From Rhizobium ruizarguesonis (GTDB lineage: Bacteria; Pseudomonadota; Alphaproteobacteria; Rhizobiales; Rhizobiaceae), in assembly GCF_012349115.1 (NCBI RefSeq), contig NZ_PQIG01000066.1, positions 1-64,000 of the forward strand: DNA of 64,000 nt, in the 5' to 3' direction. How positions within the stretch are numbered: the first letter of the stretch is position 1; each line of letters begins with the position of its first letter. The notes under the pieces were generated by a model, which ran no database searches, was not told the DNA's origin, and was given only the letters and a program-made list of their open reading frames with translations. Made by a program: the position numbers and the translations under genes. Shown here in pieces: positions 17,869-26,187 of the stretch.

Positions 17869-18136
17869 TTGCGTTTAAGGCCTGGCACACGGCTAGCATT
17901 GGGTAAACACCTCGGGCACGAGCGTCACCTGATTGACCAAGGTGCGGGGAAAATCGCGCTTACACTCTTCCGGTGCAAATCGAGATTGTAGTTCTCCAGA
18001 ATCCGTGAGATTCTTCAAAGTCGGATGAAAATAGCGTGCGAACAACAAAGCGTCTCGACGTTTTCGGCGGGCGTCCAAACGCAGGTCGTGCCCTGATTGT
18101 CTGACGGGCTGCTTAACCCGCCAAGGGAGGACGACA

Positions 18137-19537
18137 ATGACTGTACGGCCAGACCGGACTTTCCACGCGACTGCCAAGCTCGCAATGCAGGCGCCAGTCG
18201 AAAATTTTGCGTACACTTTGATGTTGAGTCCCGACTTCTCTCGGCCTGATGGATTAGCAATAATTGACGTAGACCCGAAGTCAAAGGACTACGGCAAGGT
18301 CGTCCATAGCGTGATAATGCCAAACAAGGGCGACGAGTTTCACCACTTCGGCTGGAACGCGTGCTCTTCGGCCCTTTCGCCGCTGAACGGTCACCCGTTT
18401 CTCGAGCGCCGGTTTCTGATCATTCCCGGTATTCGATCTTCGCGCATCTACGTAATAGACACCAAGGGCGGACCGACCAAAGCCAAAATCCACAAGGTCA
18501 TCGAGCCAGAAGAAGTGTTTGCCAAGACGGGCTATTCTAGGCCTCATACGATTCACTGCGGTCCGGAAGGTATTTATGTCTCGACGCTTGGGGGCGGTGG
18601 CCCTGAGGGCACCGACGGACCTCCCGGCATCTTTGTCATGGATTGCGAGACGTTCGATGTCATCGGGCGCTATGAGATCGATCGTGGGCCACAGGACAAG
18701 CAGTATGATTTCTGGTGGAACCTGCCACGCGACTACATGGTATCGAGCGAGTGGGCACTTCCGCCCCAGTTCGAGAAGGGCATCGTCCCGGAAGATCTCC
18801 TGTCGAACAAATACGGACACCGGGTGCATTTCTGGGATTTGCGCGAACGCAGGAACGTGCAGACCATTGATCTGGGAGTCAATCACCAGATGGCACTGGA
18901 AGTCCGCCCCGCCCATGACCCGGTAAAAGAATACGGTTTCCTTGGAGTGGTCGTTGACACGACGAACCTTGAGGGATCGATCTGGACATGGTGGCGCGAG
19001 GACGGCAAATTTCATTGCGAAAAGACGGCGACTATCCCGCCCGAGGCAGCTGCGAAAGATGACCTTCCCCCGCTTTTGCAGGGCTTCGAGGCGGTCCCGC
19101 CGCTGGTAACCGACATAGACCTATCGCTCGATGACCGCTTCCTCTACGTATCCTGCTGGGGGACCGGTGAGATGCGCCAATATGACGTCACCGATCCTAT
19201 GAAGCCTAAGCTTGCAGGGTCCGTCCATATTGGCGGCATCACGCGCAAGACCAAGCATCCCGGCGGCGGCGACTACAGGGGCGGCCCGCAGATGGTCGAG
19301 ATCAGCCGCGACGGCAAACGCGTTTACTGGACCAACTCCCTGTATTCGACCTGGGACGACCAGTTCTATCCCGATGGTATCCCGGCAGCCATGGTCAAGG
19401 CTAGTGTCGGCGAGAACGGTGGGATCACCCTGGACAAGGACTTTTATGTCAAGTTCCCCGAGGGGTATCGCTCGCACCAGATTCGTCTGGAAGGCGGCGA
19501 TTGCTCGACGGATTCATTTTGCTATCCATCGGTGTAA
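18137..19537 (+). CDS. Selenium-binding protein 56 / methanethiol oxidase family
   Basis: The 466-residue protein matches the SBP56 family over its whole length, including HHFGWNACSSA near residue 70, RPHTIHCGPEGIYVSTLG near residue 135 and the C-terminal KFPEGYRSHQIRLEGGDCSTD. Bacterial members oxidise methanethiol to formaldehyde, sulfide and peroxide and need copper. Several His residues that could be metal ligands are present. There is no signal peptide. It has a strong GGGAGG site and is followed after 24 bp by a membrane protein gene. Substrate in this organism is not shown by the sequence. Confidence 0.9.
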   Translation: MTVRPDRTFHATAKLAMQAPVENFAYTLMLSPDFSRPDGLAIIDVDPKSKDYGKVVHSVIMPNKGDEFHHFGWNACSSALSPLNGHPFLERRFLIIPGIRSSRIYVIDTKGGPTKAKIHKVIEPEEVFAKTGYSRPHTIHCGPEGIYVSTLGGGGPEGTDGPPGIFVMDCETFDVIGRYEIDRGPQDKQYDFWWNLPRDYMVSSEWALPPQFEKGIVPEDLLSNKYGHRVHFWDLRERRNVQTIDLGVNHQMALEVRPAHDPVKEYGFLGVVVDTTNLEGSIWTWWREDGKFHCEKTATIPPEAAAKDDLPPLLQGFEAVPPLVTDIDLSLDDRFLYVSCWGTGEMRQYDVTDPMKPKLAGSVHIGGITRKTKHPGGGDYRGGPQMVEISRDGKRVYWTNSLYSTWDDQFYPDGIPAAMVKASVGENGGITLDKDFYVKFPEGYRSHQIRLEGGDCSTDSFCYPSV

Positions 19538-19561
19538 CCGACTGCTCGGGTCAACGAAGCG

Positions 19562-20230
19562 ATGAGCGAGTGGACGACTGCCGGGTCTCTCTGGTTGGCC
19601 GTCATCGCCAGCGGCATTTATCACGGCGTCAACCCCGGCATGGGCTGGCCGTTGGCCGTCTCGGCCGGACTGTTGGACAGACGTGCCAGCGAATTGTTCC
19701 GGGCGCTCGGCCTTTTGGCAATGGGCCACTTTGTGGCGATGATTGGCATCCTGCTGCCCTTCGGCGCGATGCTGACGCTGATTGTCTGGGAACGACAGAT
19801 CCGCATCGCGGCCGGGTTGATCGTGATCGCAGCCGGAATCTATCTCTTGATCAACCGGCGCCACCCGCGTGTTCTTGCCCGTATCCCGCCGGCGCAACTG
19901 GCGTTGTGGTCCTTCGCGGCTGCCACCGCGCATGGCGCCGGGCTGATGCTGGTGCCGATTTATCTGGGCCTGTGCTTGGCCGGGGAACCGGATGTCGGAC
20001 ACCAAGCGGCTGCCACGCTCATGACTGGTAATCTGATCACCGCCACCGCCGTCTCCGTGGTCCACGCGGCCGCCATGATTGTAAGTGGCGGCGTTATCGC
20101 CATTGCCGTCTATCGATGGCTCGGACCCAAGTTCATCTCACAAAGCTGGTTCAATCTCGATATCGTGTGGGCCGCGAGCCTGATCCTGGTGGGGGGAATT
20201 GGGATCGCGAGTCTCGGATTCGCTCAGTAG
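19562..20230 (+). CDS. Integral membrane protein of unknown function, linked to the SBP56 gene
   Basis: The 222-residue protein has about six hydrophobic helices. Conserved-looking membrane histidines lie in YHGVNPGMGWPL (near residue 20), MGHFVAM, TAHGAGLMLVP and VVHAAAM. The repeated small-residue/His motifs suggest metal or small-molecule transport, but I do not recognise the family with certainty. It is probably co-transcribed with the upstream gene; its stop precedes an IS remnant. Confidence 0.75.
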   Translation: MSEWTTAGSLWLAVIASGIYHGVNPGMGWPLAVSAGLLDRRASELFRALGLLAMGHFVAMIGILLPFGAMLTLIVWERQIRIAAGLIVIAAGIYLLINRRHPRVLARIPPAQLALWSFAAATAHGAGLMLVPIYLGLCLAGEPDVGHQAAATLMTGNLITATAVSVVHAAAMIVSGGVIAIAVYRWLGPKFISQSWFNLDIVWAASLILVGGIGIASLGFAQ

Positions 20231-20394
20231 GCCCGAGGCCCTCGATGGTAACGACAAGCGCATAGCACACGATGTTGTAAGCGCAATTGCTGAGCAACGG
20301 TCCGCGAGCGAGCCAATGGTTGCATACAGGCCCAATCATATCGGCTGGATCGCCACAGAGTTTCTGACAACTTGCGCGGGTTCTGCCGATGACC

Positions 20395-20755
20395 GCTTCT
20401 GCTTGGTCTTCCGGTCCGCCTGATCGACAATCCCGGCCAGCGCCACGACATCGCGTTGGCCGAGGATCTCATCGACGGCATCAATGCCGATGCAGCCATT
20501 GCCGACAAGGGATATGACGCAGACCATCTCGTCGACAAGATCACCGGAGCCGGAACCCAAGTCGTCATCCCGCCCAAGTGCAATAGGAAAATCCTGCGCT
20601 CTTACGACGTCGATCTTTACAAGGAGCGCAACAAGATCGAACGCATCTTCAACAAGCTTAAGCAGTTCCGACGCGTCGCAACCAGATACGACAAGCTCCT
20701 CGCCAACTTCATGGGCTTTGTAAAACTCGCCGCAATCGCCATCTGGCTCAAATAG
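20395..20755 (+). mobile_element. IS5-family transposase remnant (C-terminal part)
   Basis: Readable in frame from about 20400 are LGLPVRLIDNPGQRHDIALAE and then IADKGYDADHLV. Near the end comes ERNKIERIFNKLKQFRRVATRYDK, the C-terminal catalytic block with the Glu of the DDE triad. The N-terminal half is missing, and 20231-20394 does not give a clear matching frame. The element is dead and marks past transposition next to the repeat locus at 20860. Confidence 0.85.
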
Positions 20756-20859
20756 TTAAATCGTCACTACGACCTAGTATCGAGTGAAACTTTTTGCATC
20801 GGAATTACGCCGCCAATTTCGGTACATAGCGTTCGACTAATCGCAGGAATCGGGTGTTG

Positions 20860-20875
20860 CGAGCCCCTGCAACCA
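20860..20875 (+). repeat. Initiator-tRNA-like 3' end, degenerate copy
   Basis: GAGCCCCTGCAACCAAATT is a mutated tRNA acceptor end placed directly before the long repeat, as at 160-175. Between the transposase remnant and here (20756-20859) nothing is recognisable. Confidence 0.45.
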
Positions 20876-21070
20876 AATTCCTCTCTAAAGATCAGCACCT
20901 ATCTTTTTATCGCTGGCGGAAAAGCTTCGCTTTCCCTGGCGATGGTAGCTCCTCGTTCGCAGAGCTCACCATAACCTGAAGGGTGAGAGGTCGATCGGGC
21001 CCCGCCCGATAAAACAGTCCAGTGGACTGTTTTAAGACCCGAACGGGGCAAAGCCGGCCCCCGCAACCAA
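20875..21070 (+). repeat. 196-bp hairpin-rich tRNA-like repeat, copy 2
   Basis: This is a direct repeat of 176-370, differing at only a handful of positions by eye. It has the same linker, the same GGAAAAGC/GCTTTCC hairpin, the same CATAACCTGAAGG, the same AAAACAGTCCA/TGGACTGTTTT palindrome, and a GGCCCCCGCAACCA end that is closer to a true tRNA 3' end than copy 1. With copy 1 it brackets the complex I and SBP56 segment. Confidence 0.75.
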
Positions 21071-21093
21071 ACATTCCCAAATACACATACTTA

Positions 21094-21126
21094 AAAGCCC
21101 CGGACCGCAAAAACGGCCGGGGCTTT
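21094..21126 (+). terminator. Terminator-like hairpin after repeat copy 2
   Basis: AAAGCCCCGG (21094-21103) pairs perfectly with CCGGGGCTTT (21117-21126). The position relative to the repeat matches that of 409-442 and 17841-17868. The rest of 21127-21300 holds nothing recognisable. Confidence 0.6.
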
Positions 21127-21307
21127 GCTGCTTTTGCCAAATGACGTGGCCATGCGAGATTTGACGTTGGGAACCGCTGCAGCAAACTCAGCCACGTTCC
21201 GGCAACTGTCGTGAAACATGCCCGATCGGTCCTCGGCGCCTTTCCTGGTCGGGATACTGTTTCCAGACAGCGTATCGCCACACATTGCGCTTTACAACTA
21301 TATAACA

Positions 21308-21328
21308 TAGTTGCTACGTTTCTAGCAA
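21308..21328. promoter_or_regulatory. Inverted repeat upstream of the SDR/FAD operon, candidate GntR operator
   Basis: TTGCTA-CGTTTC-TAGCAA is a perfect 6-bp inverted repeat, 60 bp before the SDR gene. The segment TAGTTGCTACGTT closely matches TAGTTGCTAAGTT at 26137-26149, in front of the FadR-type regulator gene. A shared sequence in two otherwise unrelated intergenic regions of one pathway suggests a common operator. Confidence 0.5.
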
Positions 21329-21387
21329 TAGCGAGACAGGCCTTCTGACTGGTTGTTGGGCTGCCGTTTATGAAGGAAGCTGCGACG

Positions 21388-22173
21388 ATGTCTGGGACCT
21401 ATGCTACTTTTTCCGACGATAGTTTTGCGAGCCGAACCGTTCTTATCACGGGCGCAGCGAGTGGAATGGGTCTTGAAACTGCAAGGGCCTTCGCCAGCAA
21501 GGGCGCGGAAGTCGTCATGGCCGATCGTGATGAGGCGGGGCTGAAGCGCTACGGGGCGGAACTCCGTAATGGAGGCGCGGCTGTTCATACCGTGACGGTG
21601 GATGTCAGCAATCAGGAGAGCATCGACAAGGCCTTCGATTATTGCGACGCCAATCTCGCGCGTCTCGATAACGTCGTGACATGTGCGGCGATCATCACAG
21701 CCAAGCGTATATTCGAGCAGGATCGGGCGCATTGGCACCGCGTGCTCGATGTCAATCTGCTCGGCACCTTTTTCATCGTGCAGGGCGCAGTCAAACGCAT
21801 GCTCGACAATCCCGATGGCGGCAACATCGTCTGTATCGCCTCGGATGCCGGCGTGCATGGCGGCGGCGGGCTGATTGCCGATACCGCCTATGCGGCATCG
21901 AAAGCCGGGACCCTGTCGATGGTCAAGTCGGTGGCGCGGGAACTTGCGGGCAAGAAGATCCGCATTAACGCGCTGAACCCCGGGCCGACGGATTCCCCGA
22001 TGCACTCCCATATCGACCAGTCGCTGAAGGACCGTATTGCCGGCAATCTGCCGATGCGGCGCATGGGGCGGCCGGAGGACATGGCGGCGGCAATCATGTT
22101 CCTGTGCTCGGATGCAGCCAGCTTTACCTACGGCGCCGCGCTCGATGTCGATGGCGGATCGATGTTCCGCTAG
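21388..22173 (+). CDS. SDR-family NAD(P)-dependent oxidoreductase
   Basis: The 261-residue classical short-chain dehydrogenase has the cofactor motif TGAASGMG near residue 22 and the active-site YAASK near residue 167. Cofactor-site acidic residues after beta-2 (MADRDEAG) suggest NAD. It ends in the usual DVDGG. The ATG at 21388 is preceded by GAAGGAAG; an ATG six codons upstream is possible. It is probably a sugar or polyol dehydrogenase in the pathway served by the neighbouring transporter. It forms an operon with the FAD oxidoreductase 20 bp downstream. Confidence 0.9.
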   Translation: MSGTYATFSDDSFASRTVLITGAASGMGLETARAFASKGAEVVMADRDEAGLKRYGAELRNGGAAVHTVTVDVSNQESIDKAFDYCDANLARLDNVVTCAAIITAKRIFEQDRAHWHRVLDVNLLGTFFIVQGAVKRMLDNPDGGNIVCIASDAGVHGGGGLIADTAYAASKAGTLSMVKSVARELAGKKIRINALNPGPTDSPMHSHIDQSLKDRIAGNLPMRRMGRPEDMAAAIMFLCSDAASFTYGAALDVDGGSMFR

Positions 22174-22192
22174 ACGGGGAGGGGATAAACGT

Positions 22193-23587
22193 ATGCAGCA
22201 GACAGCCCGCCGTTATGCCTATTCGGCCGATATTCCCGAACTCGATGATGTCGATGTGCTCGTCATCGGGGGCGGACCATCGGGATTATCGGCCGCGGTC
22301 GCGGCGGCACGTCTTGGCGTGCGGGTACGTCTTGTGGAGCGCTACGGCTTCCTCGGCGGCAATCTCACGGCGGGCCTCGTCGGCCCCTGCATGACCTCCT
22401 ATTCGCTCGATGGCAGCCAGCAACTGATCCGCGGCATCTACGAAGAATTCGTTCAGCGGATGATGGCGCTCGGCGGCGCGCTGCATCCGAGTACCATCCC
22501 GGCAGGTTCGGCCTATTGCGGCTTCATCGTCTACGGCCATGACAAGGTGACCCCTTTCCAGCCTGAGGCGGCGAAGGTCGCGGCGCAGCGTATGTGCGTC
22601 GAGGCAGGAGTGGAATTGTTGCTGCACACCATGGTCGTGGATGCCATCGTCGATGACCATGATGCGGACAATCCCCGGGTGCTCGGGGTTGTTTGCGCCG
22701 GCAAGGGCGGGCTGAGGAGCGCTCGTGCGAAGGTCGTCGTCGATTGCTCGGCTGATGGCGATGTCGCCCATTATGCCGGCGTCCATACCCGTCAGGGGCG
22801 GGAAAGCGACGGCCTTTCCCAGCCGCAAACATTGTTCTTCCGCGTGCAGAACGTCGATGACCAGGTGGTGGAGGATTACATCCGCGCGCATCCGCAGGAC
22901 TTTCGGCCTTTCGCCTCGATCGTCGCCAAGGCGACGGCAGAAGGCCGCTTTCCCGCGCCTCGCCGCGGCATCGGCCTCTACAAGACCATGGAACCGGGCG
23001 TCTGGCGCATCAATACCGGCCGCGTGTTGCGCCGCAATGGGGCTGATTCCCTTGAGCTCTCGCTTGCCGAGGTTGAAGGCCGCGAGCAGACAGTGGCGCT
23101 GCTCGATTTCTTCCGCGACAATCTGCCCGGCTTCGAACAGGTGGAACTGCGGGACACGGCAACCCAGATCGGCGTGCGGGAAACTCGACGGATCGATGGC
23201 GCCTACGAACTGACGCTGCAAGACTTGCATTCCGGCCGCGCCTTCGACGATGTCGTGGCGTTGTGCGGCTATCCGCTCGATATTCACGACCCCACAGGTT
23301 CGGGCGGTGGGACCGGCGGCCAGGGACTTGATGCGGCCAATATCTACCAGATACCTTACCGGGTCATGCTGCCGCGCGCTCATGAGGGCCTGTTGGTGTC
23401 CGGCCGCGCCGTTTCGGCGACGCATGAGGCGCTCAGCGCCATTCGCGTCATGCCGCCCTGTTTTGCGCTCGGCCAGGCGGCCGGTGTTGCTGCGGCACTT
23501 TCGGTCGGCAACAGGGCAAGCCCTCGGCATGTCGACTACGCGGATTTGCGAAGGGAACTTCTGGCCCAGGGCGCTTATCTTGGCTGA
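22193..23587 (+). CDS. FAD-dependent oxidoreductase
   Basis: The 464-residue protein has an N-terminal dinucleotide-binding motif VLVIGGGPSGLSAAVAAARLG near residue 24, followed by ERYGFLGGNLTAG. A C-terminal FAD-closing segment, RVMPPCFALGQAAGVAAAL, is present. This matches the FAD_oxidored type often found in carbohydrate catabolic operons. The substrate is unknown. A strong GGGGAGGGG site precedes the ATG. It converges with the minus-strand operon 23622-26027. Confidence 0.87.
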   Translation: MQQTARRYAYSADIPELDDVDVLVIGGGPSGLSAAVAAARLGVRVRLVERYGFLGGNLTAGLVGPCMTSYSLDGSQQLIRGIYEEFVQRMMALGGALHPSTIPAGSAYCGFIVYGHDKVTPFQPEAAKVAAQRMCVEAGVELLLHTMVVDAIVDDHDADNPRVLGVVCAGKGGLRSARAKVVVDCSADGDVAHYAGVHTRQGRESDGLSQPQTLFFRVQNVDDQVVEDYIRAHPQDFRPFASIVAKATAEGRFPAPRRGIGLYKTMEPGVWRINTGRVLRRNGADSLELSLAEVEGREQTVALLDFFRDNLPGFEQVELRDTATQIGVRETRRIDGAYELTLQDLHSGRAFDDVVALCGYPLDIHDPTGSGGGTGGQGLDAANIYQIPYRVMLPRAHEGLLVSGRAVSATHEALSAIRVMPPCFALGQAAGVAAALSVGNRASPRHVDYADLRRELLAQGAYLG

Positions 23588-23621
23588 CGGAAGGAGAAAG
23601 CGGGGAAGCGATACCCGCGTT

Positions 23622-23957
23622 TTAAGCCTTCAGATGAAGGGTCACCAGCACGGTGCACTCAGCGCCATCGGCAAAGCGGGTAGCAACCCGCAGCCAATTG
23701 CCGAAGGCGTTGAGCCTGGCCACGGCAACGCCGTCCTGTTCGCAGGGCATGGCGAATTCCGTTCCTTCCCGAACCCAGTGCATGCCGTCAGGCGAAATTT
23801 CCACCCAGCCCTTGGGTACAGTGCCGACGGGAGGCTTCAATGCCCGAATAAAGAACACGGCTTCATGCGCCCAGCCAGCCTCATAGGGTTCGCTCGCGGC
23901 GTCACCGCTCCAGCGCTCATTGCGGGTTATCACCGCCGTGATGTTTTCGGGAAGCAT
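23622..23957 (-). CDS. Small uncharacterised protein
   Basis: The 111-residue soluble protein has no signal peptide. It is rich in aromatic and beta-strand-like segments (VAVARLNAFGNWLRVATRF; GWVEISPDGMHWV), suggesting a small beta-sandwich. I do not recognise the family. Its ATG overlaps the upstream stop (TGATG), so it is translated with that gene, in an operon headed by the enolase-superfamily gene. A structural or substrate-binding partner of the preceding protein is one possibility. Confidence 0.75.
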   Translation of the reverse strand: MLPENITAVITRNERWSGDAASEPYEAGWAHEAVFFIRALKPPVGTVPKGWVEISPDGMHWVREGTEFAMPCEQDGVAVARLNAFGNWLRVATRFADGAECTVLVTLHLKA

Positions 23958-24868
23958 CAAAAATCCCCTGAAATGCAGATGGAATCGACATAGAGAAAGG
24001 CGCGCTTGGCGACATCCGTCTCGGCGAACAGGCAGAAGTTCAGCATGCACCAGAGGTTTTTCATCGCCGGAATCCGGATCGACTCGAAGCCGGATACATC
24101 GAAATTCCGGTCGTTGCACTGCAAGCCGGTCGCCTTCATGGAGGCCAAGTCGAAATCGAAGCGCATATAGCTCCAGTTCACCTTCGTCGGGATCTCGTTG
24201 TAGCAGAGCCGTTGTTCACCATCGGGCAGGTCCAGCCAGCCTTCGGGCGCCAGGTGATAGTGGCTTACGGTCTTGTCTTCCCGGCCGATGGCGGTGAAGG
24301 ACGTGGTCTCACGTTTGTACTGCCATTTCTGCAGGTGCTTGCCGTCGAGTGCGTTGAGAAAGCGCAGATGTGGCATAACCCGCTCGCCGTCTCCGTCGCG
24401 ATCGCCGCATTGCAGGTCGAACAGGAAGCCGACCGATCGCACGTCGGTTTCCGATAGTTTCAGCTCCGTCGCCTCCGGCTTGAACGTGAAGAAAATCTCG
24501 AAGCGGATCGGCCCGCGCTTGCGGAAGGTATGACGCTTGATTGCAACGTTCTGGGCACCCGGTTTTGCCTTTGTGGCGATCTTGAGCGCATAGGACGAAT
24601 CCATGCCGCCGTGGGAGCCTGCATCCCAATGCCCGAGAGTTGAGAGCATGGCGCTCGAGTGCTGGGCAAAACCGGGCAGCATGACGTCGAGTGTGTCCTC
24701 GTAATTGCCGACCAACTGTGACCAGCCGCAATGCCCGCGCGAAAAATCGTCAAACGACAGGATGCGCGGCAGAGGATCGAAACGGCTGAGCGCCGGATCT
24801 GCGCGAAGCATGGCGAGCCTCATGGCTTCCATTATGTCGGCTGTGGAAGAGGGGGCTGATGTCGTCAT
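23957..24868 (-). CDS. Uncharacterised protein of a sugar-acid operon
   Basis: The 303-residue, probably cytoplasmic protein is beta-rich, with many aromatic and acidic residues (for example SFDDFSRGHCGWSQLVGNYED and FEIFFTFKPEA). The composition resembles carbohydrate-binding or lyase-like beta-sandwich proteins, but no catalytic motif can be claimed. It lies between the enolase-superfamily gene (14 bp upstream) and the small gene that overlaps its end. The ATG at 24868 follows a GTGAGG site. Confidence 0.75.
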   Translation of the reverse strand: MTTSAPSSTADIMEAMRLAMLRADPALSRFDPLPRILSFDDFSRGHCGWSQLVGNYEDTLDVMLPGFAQHSSAMLSTLGHWDAGSHGGMDSSYALKIATKAKPGAQNVAIKRHTFRKRGPIRFEIFFTFKPEATELKLSETDVRSVGFLFDLQCGDRDGDGERVMPHLRFLNALDGKHLQKWQYKRETTSFTAIGREDKTVSHYHLAPEGWLDLPDGEQRLCYNEIPTKVNWSYMRFDFDLASMKATGLQCNDRNFDVSGFESIRIPAMKNLWCMLNFCLFAETDVAKRAFLYVDSICISGDF

Positions 24869-24881
24869 TATGGTGTTGACC

Positions 24882-26027
24882 TCACTGTACGCGGAGCCGT
24901 TTGACGGCGTCCCAATCGATTTCGATGCCGAGACCCGGCCGTGTCGGCACGTCGAGCTGGCCATTCTTCTGGCGCAGGCAGCCGGGCACCAGATCGGCCA
25001 GGTCGCGCTTGAAGGGGCTAAGATCGCATTCGCATTCCATCACCCGGAAATTCGGAAGGGCGGCGGCCAGATGCGCGCTGGCCGTCTCGCAGATAATGCC
25101 GGACATGCCGATATGCGGGGCGTAGCCCACATCATGGAGAGCGGCATAGTCGGCCATGCGCCGTGTTTCGGATATGCCGCCGGCACGAGCGACATCTGGC
25201 TGCAGGATGGAAAGGGTGCGGTTGGCGACAAGACGCTGCGCCTGATCGGCGGTAAAGTTGCTCTCTCCGGCTGCGAGCGGCACGTCGCAGCGTTTGCGAA
25301 GTTGTTCGTAGCCTTGCTCGTTTTCCGGCGCCAGTGGCTCCTCGAACCAGAAGTAGCCGTTGGCCGAAAGTGCCCTGCCGACCTCGATCGCCTGGTCCAG
25401 ATCATAGGCCCAGTTGGCGTCGACACAGAGCTCGATATCGTCGCCGGCGCGTTTGCGCAGCCGTTCGATGCGCCGGCAGGCTTCCCTGACGGGATTGGCC
25501 ATCTTGACTTTGATGCGCGGGAATCCTTCGCCGATATAGCGCTCCAGTTCCCGATCTGCCTCAGCATCGTCGACCCAGTTTACGGCGGCGGCATAGACCT
25601 CGATTGCTTCCCGACCGATGCCGCCAAGCAGCTTGGCGATCGGCATGCCGGCGGCCTTGCCCATGATGTCCCACAGCGCAATGTCGACGCCAGCGATCGC
25701 CTCGATCAGCATGCCGCCGGCGCGGCCTGACAGCGAGCGCCGCATGGATTGCCAGAGCGCGCCGATGTTGCGTGCGTCCTGTCCGATCAGCCGTGGTTTT
25801 AACGAGGTTTCGATCAGTTCCGCATAGGCCTTGGGCGAAAATCGGGCCAGCACCTCACCGACGCCGACGATGCCAGCATCGGTGCGCACCTCGATGAGAA
25901 CCATCGAGACCTTGTGATAGGTGCCCCAGGACGTGACGGTCGGTTTGGGCAGCATCTGGCTGAGCGGATGAGCGACGACATCTGAAATGAGGATCGCCTG
26001 TCCGATCGAACGTTGCACGGAATCCAT
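24882..26027 (-). CDS. Mandelate racemase/muconate lactonizing enzyme family (enolase superfamily), probable sugar-acid dehydratase
   Basis: The 381-residue protein has an enolase-superfamily capping domain followed by the barrel. Metal-ligand segments are CVDANWAYD (Asp), FEEPLAPEN (Glu) and LAAGESNF (Glu). A KVKMA catalytic-lysine motif and a late YAPHIG histidine point to the mandelate-racemase subgroup, whose members mostly dehydrate aldonic or aldaric acids. It is the first gene of a three-gene operon and divergent from the FadR-type regulator. The ATG at 26027 is favoured by length. Confidence 0.88.
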   Translation of the reverse strand: MDSVQRSIGQAILISDVVAHPLSQMLPKPTVTSWGTYHKVSMVLIEVRTDAGIVGVGEVLARFSPKAYAELIETSLKPRLIGQDARNIGALWQSMRRSLSGRAGGMLIEAIAGVDIALWDIMGKAAGMPIAKLLGGIGREAIEVYAAAVNWVDDAEADRELERYIGEGFPRIKVKMANPVREACRRIERLRKRAGDDIELCVDANWAYDLDQAIEVGRALSANGYFWFEEPLAPENEQGYEQLRKRCDVPLAAGESNFTADQAQRLVANRTLSILQPDVARAGGISETRRMADYAALHDVGYAPHIGMSGIICETASAHLAAALPNFRVMECECDLSPFKRDLADLVPGCLRQKNGQLDVPTRPGLGIEIDWDAVKRLRVQ

Positions 26028-26119
26028 CGGCTCTTTCGTTCCCAATATTTTGCTTGTTGCTCCGGGTTTTGCTCGCTGCTTTGGGGCGCGTCTGTTATTC
26101 CTAGCTAGATGTTGGCGAC

Positions 26120-26146
26120 TTGGCAACTGATAAACCTAGTTGCTAA
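26120..26146. promoter_or_regulatory. Inverted repeat between the dehydratase and regulator genes, candidate operator
   Basis: TTGGCAACT (26120-26128) and AGTTGCTAA (26138-26146) are inverted copies with one mismatch, nine bases apart, in the divergent promoter region. The right half extends to TAGTTGCTAAGTT, nearly the same as TAGTTGCTACGTT at 21308-21320. This fits autoregulation and pathway control by the adjacent FadR-type regulator. Confidence 0.5.
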
Positions 26147-26187
26147 GTTGGAAACTGCATGTTAGCTTTGTGAATATGAGGACCGAG

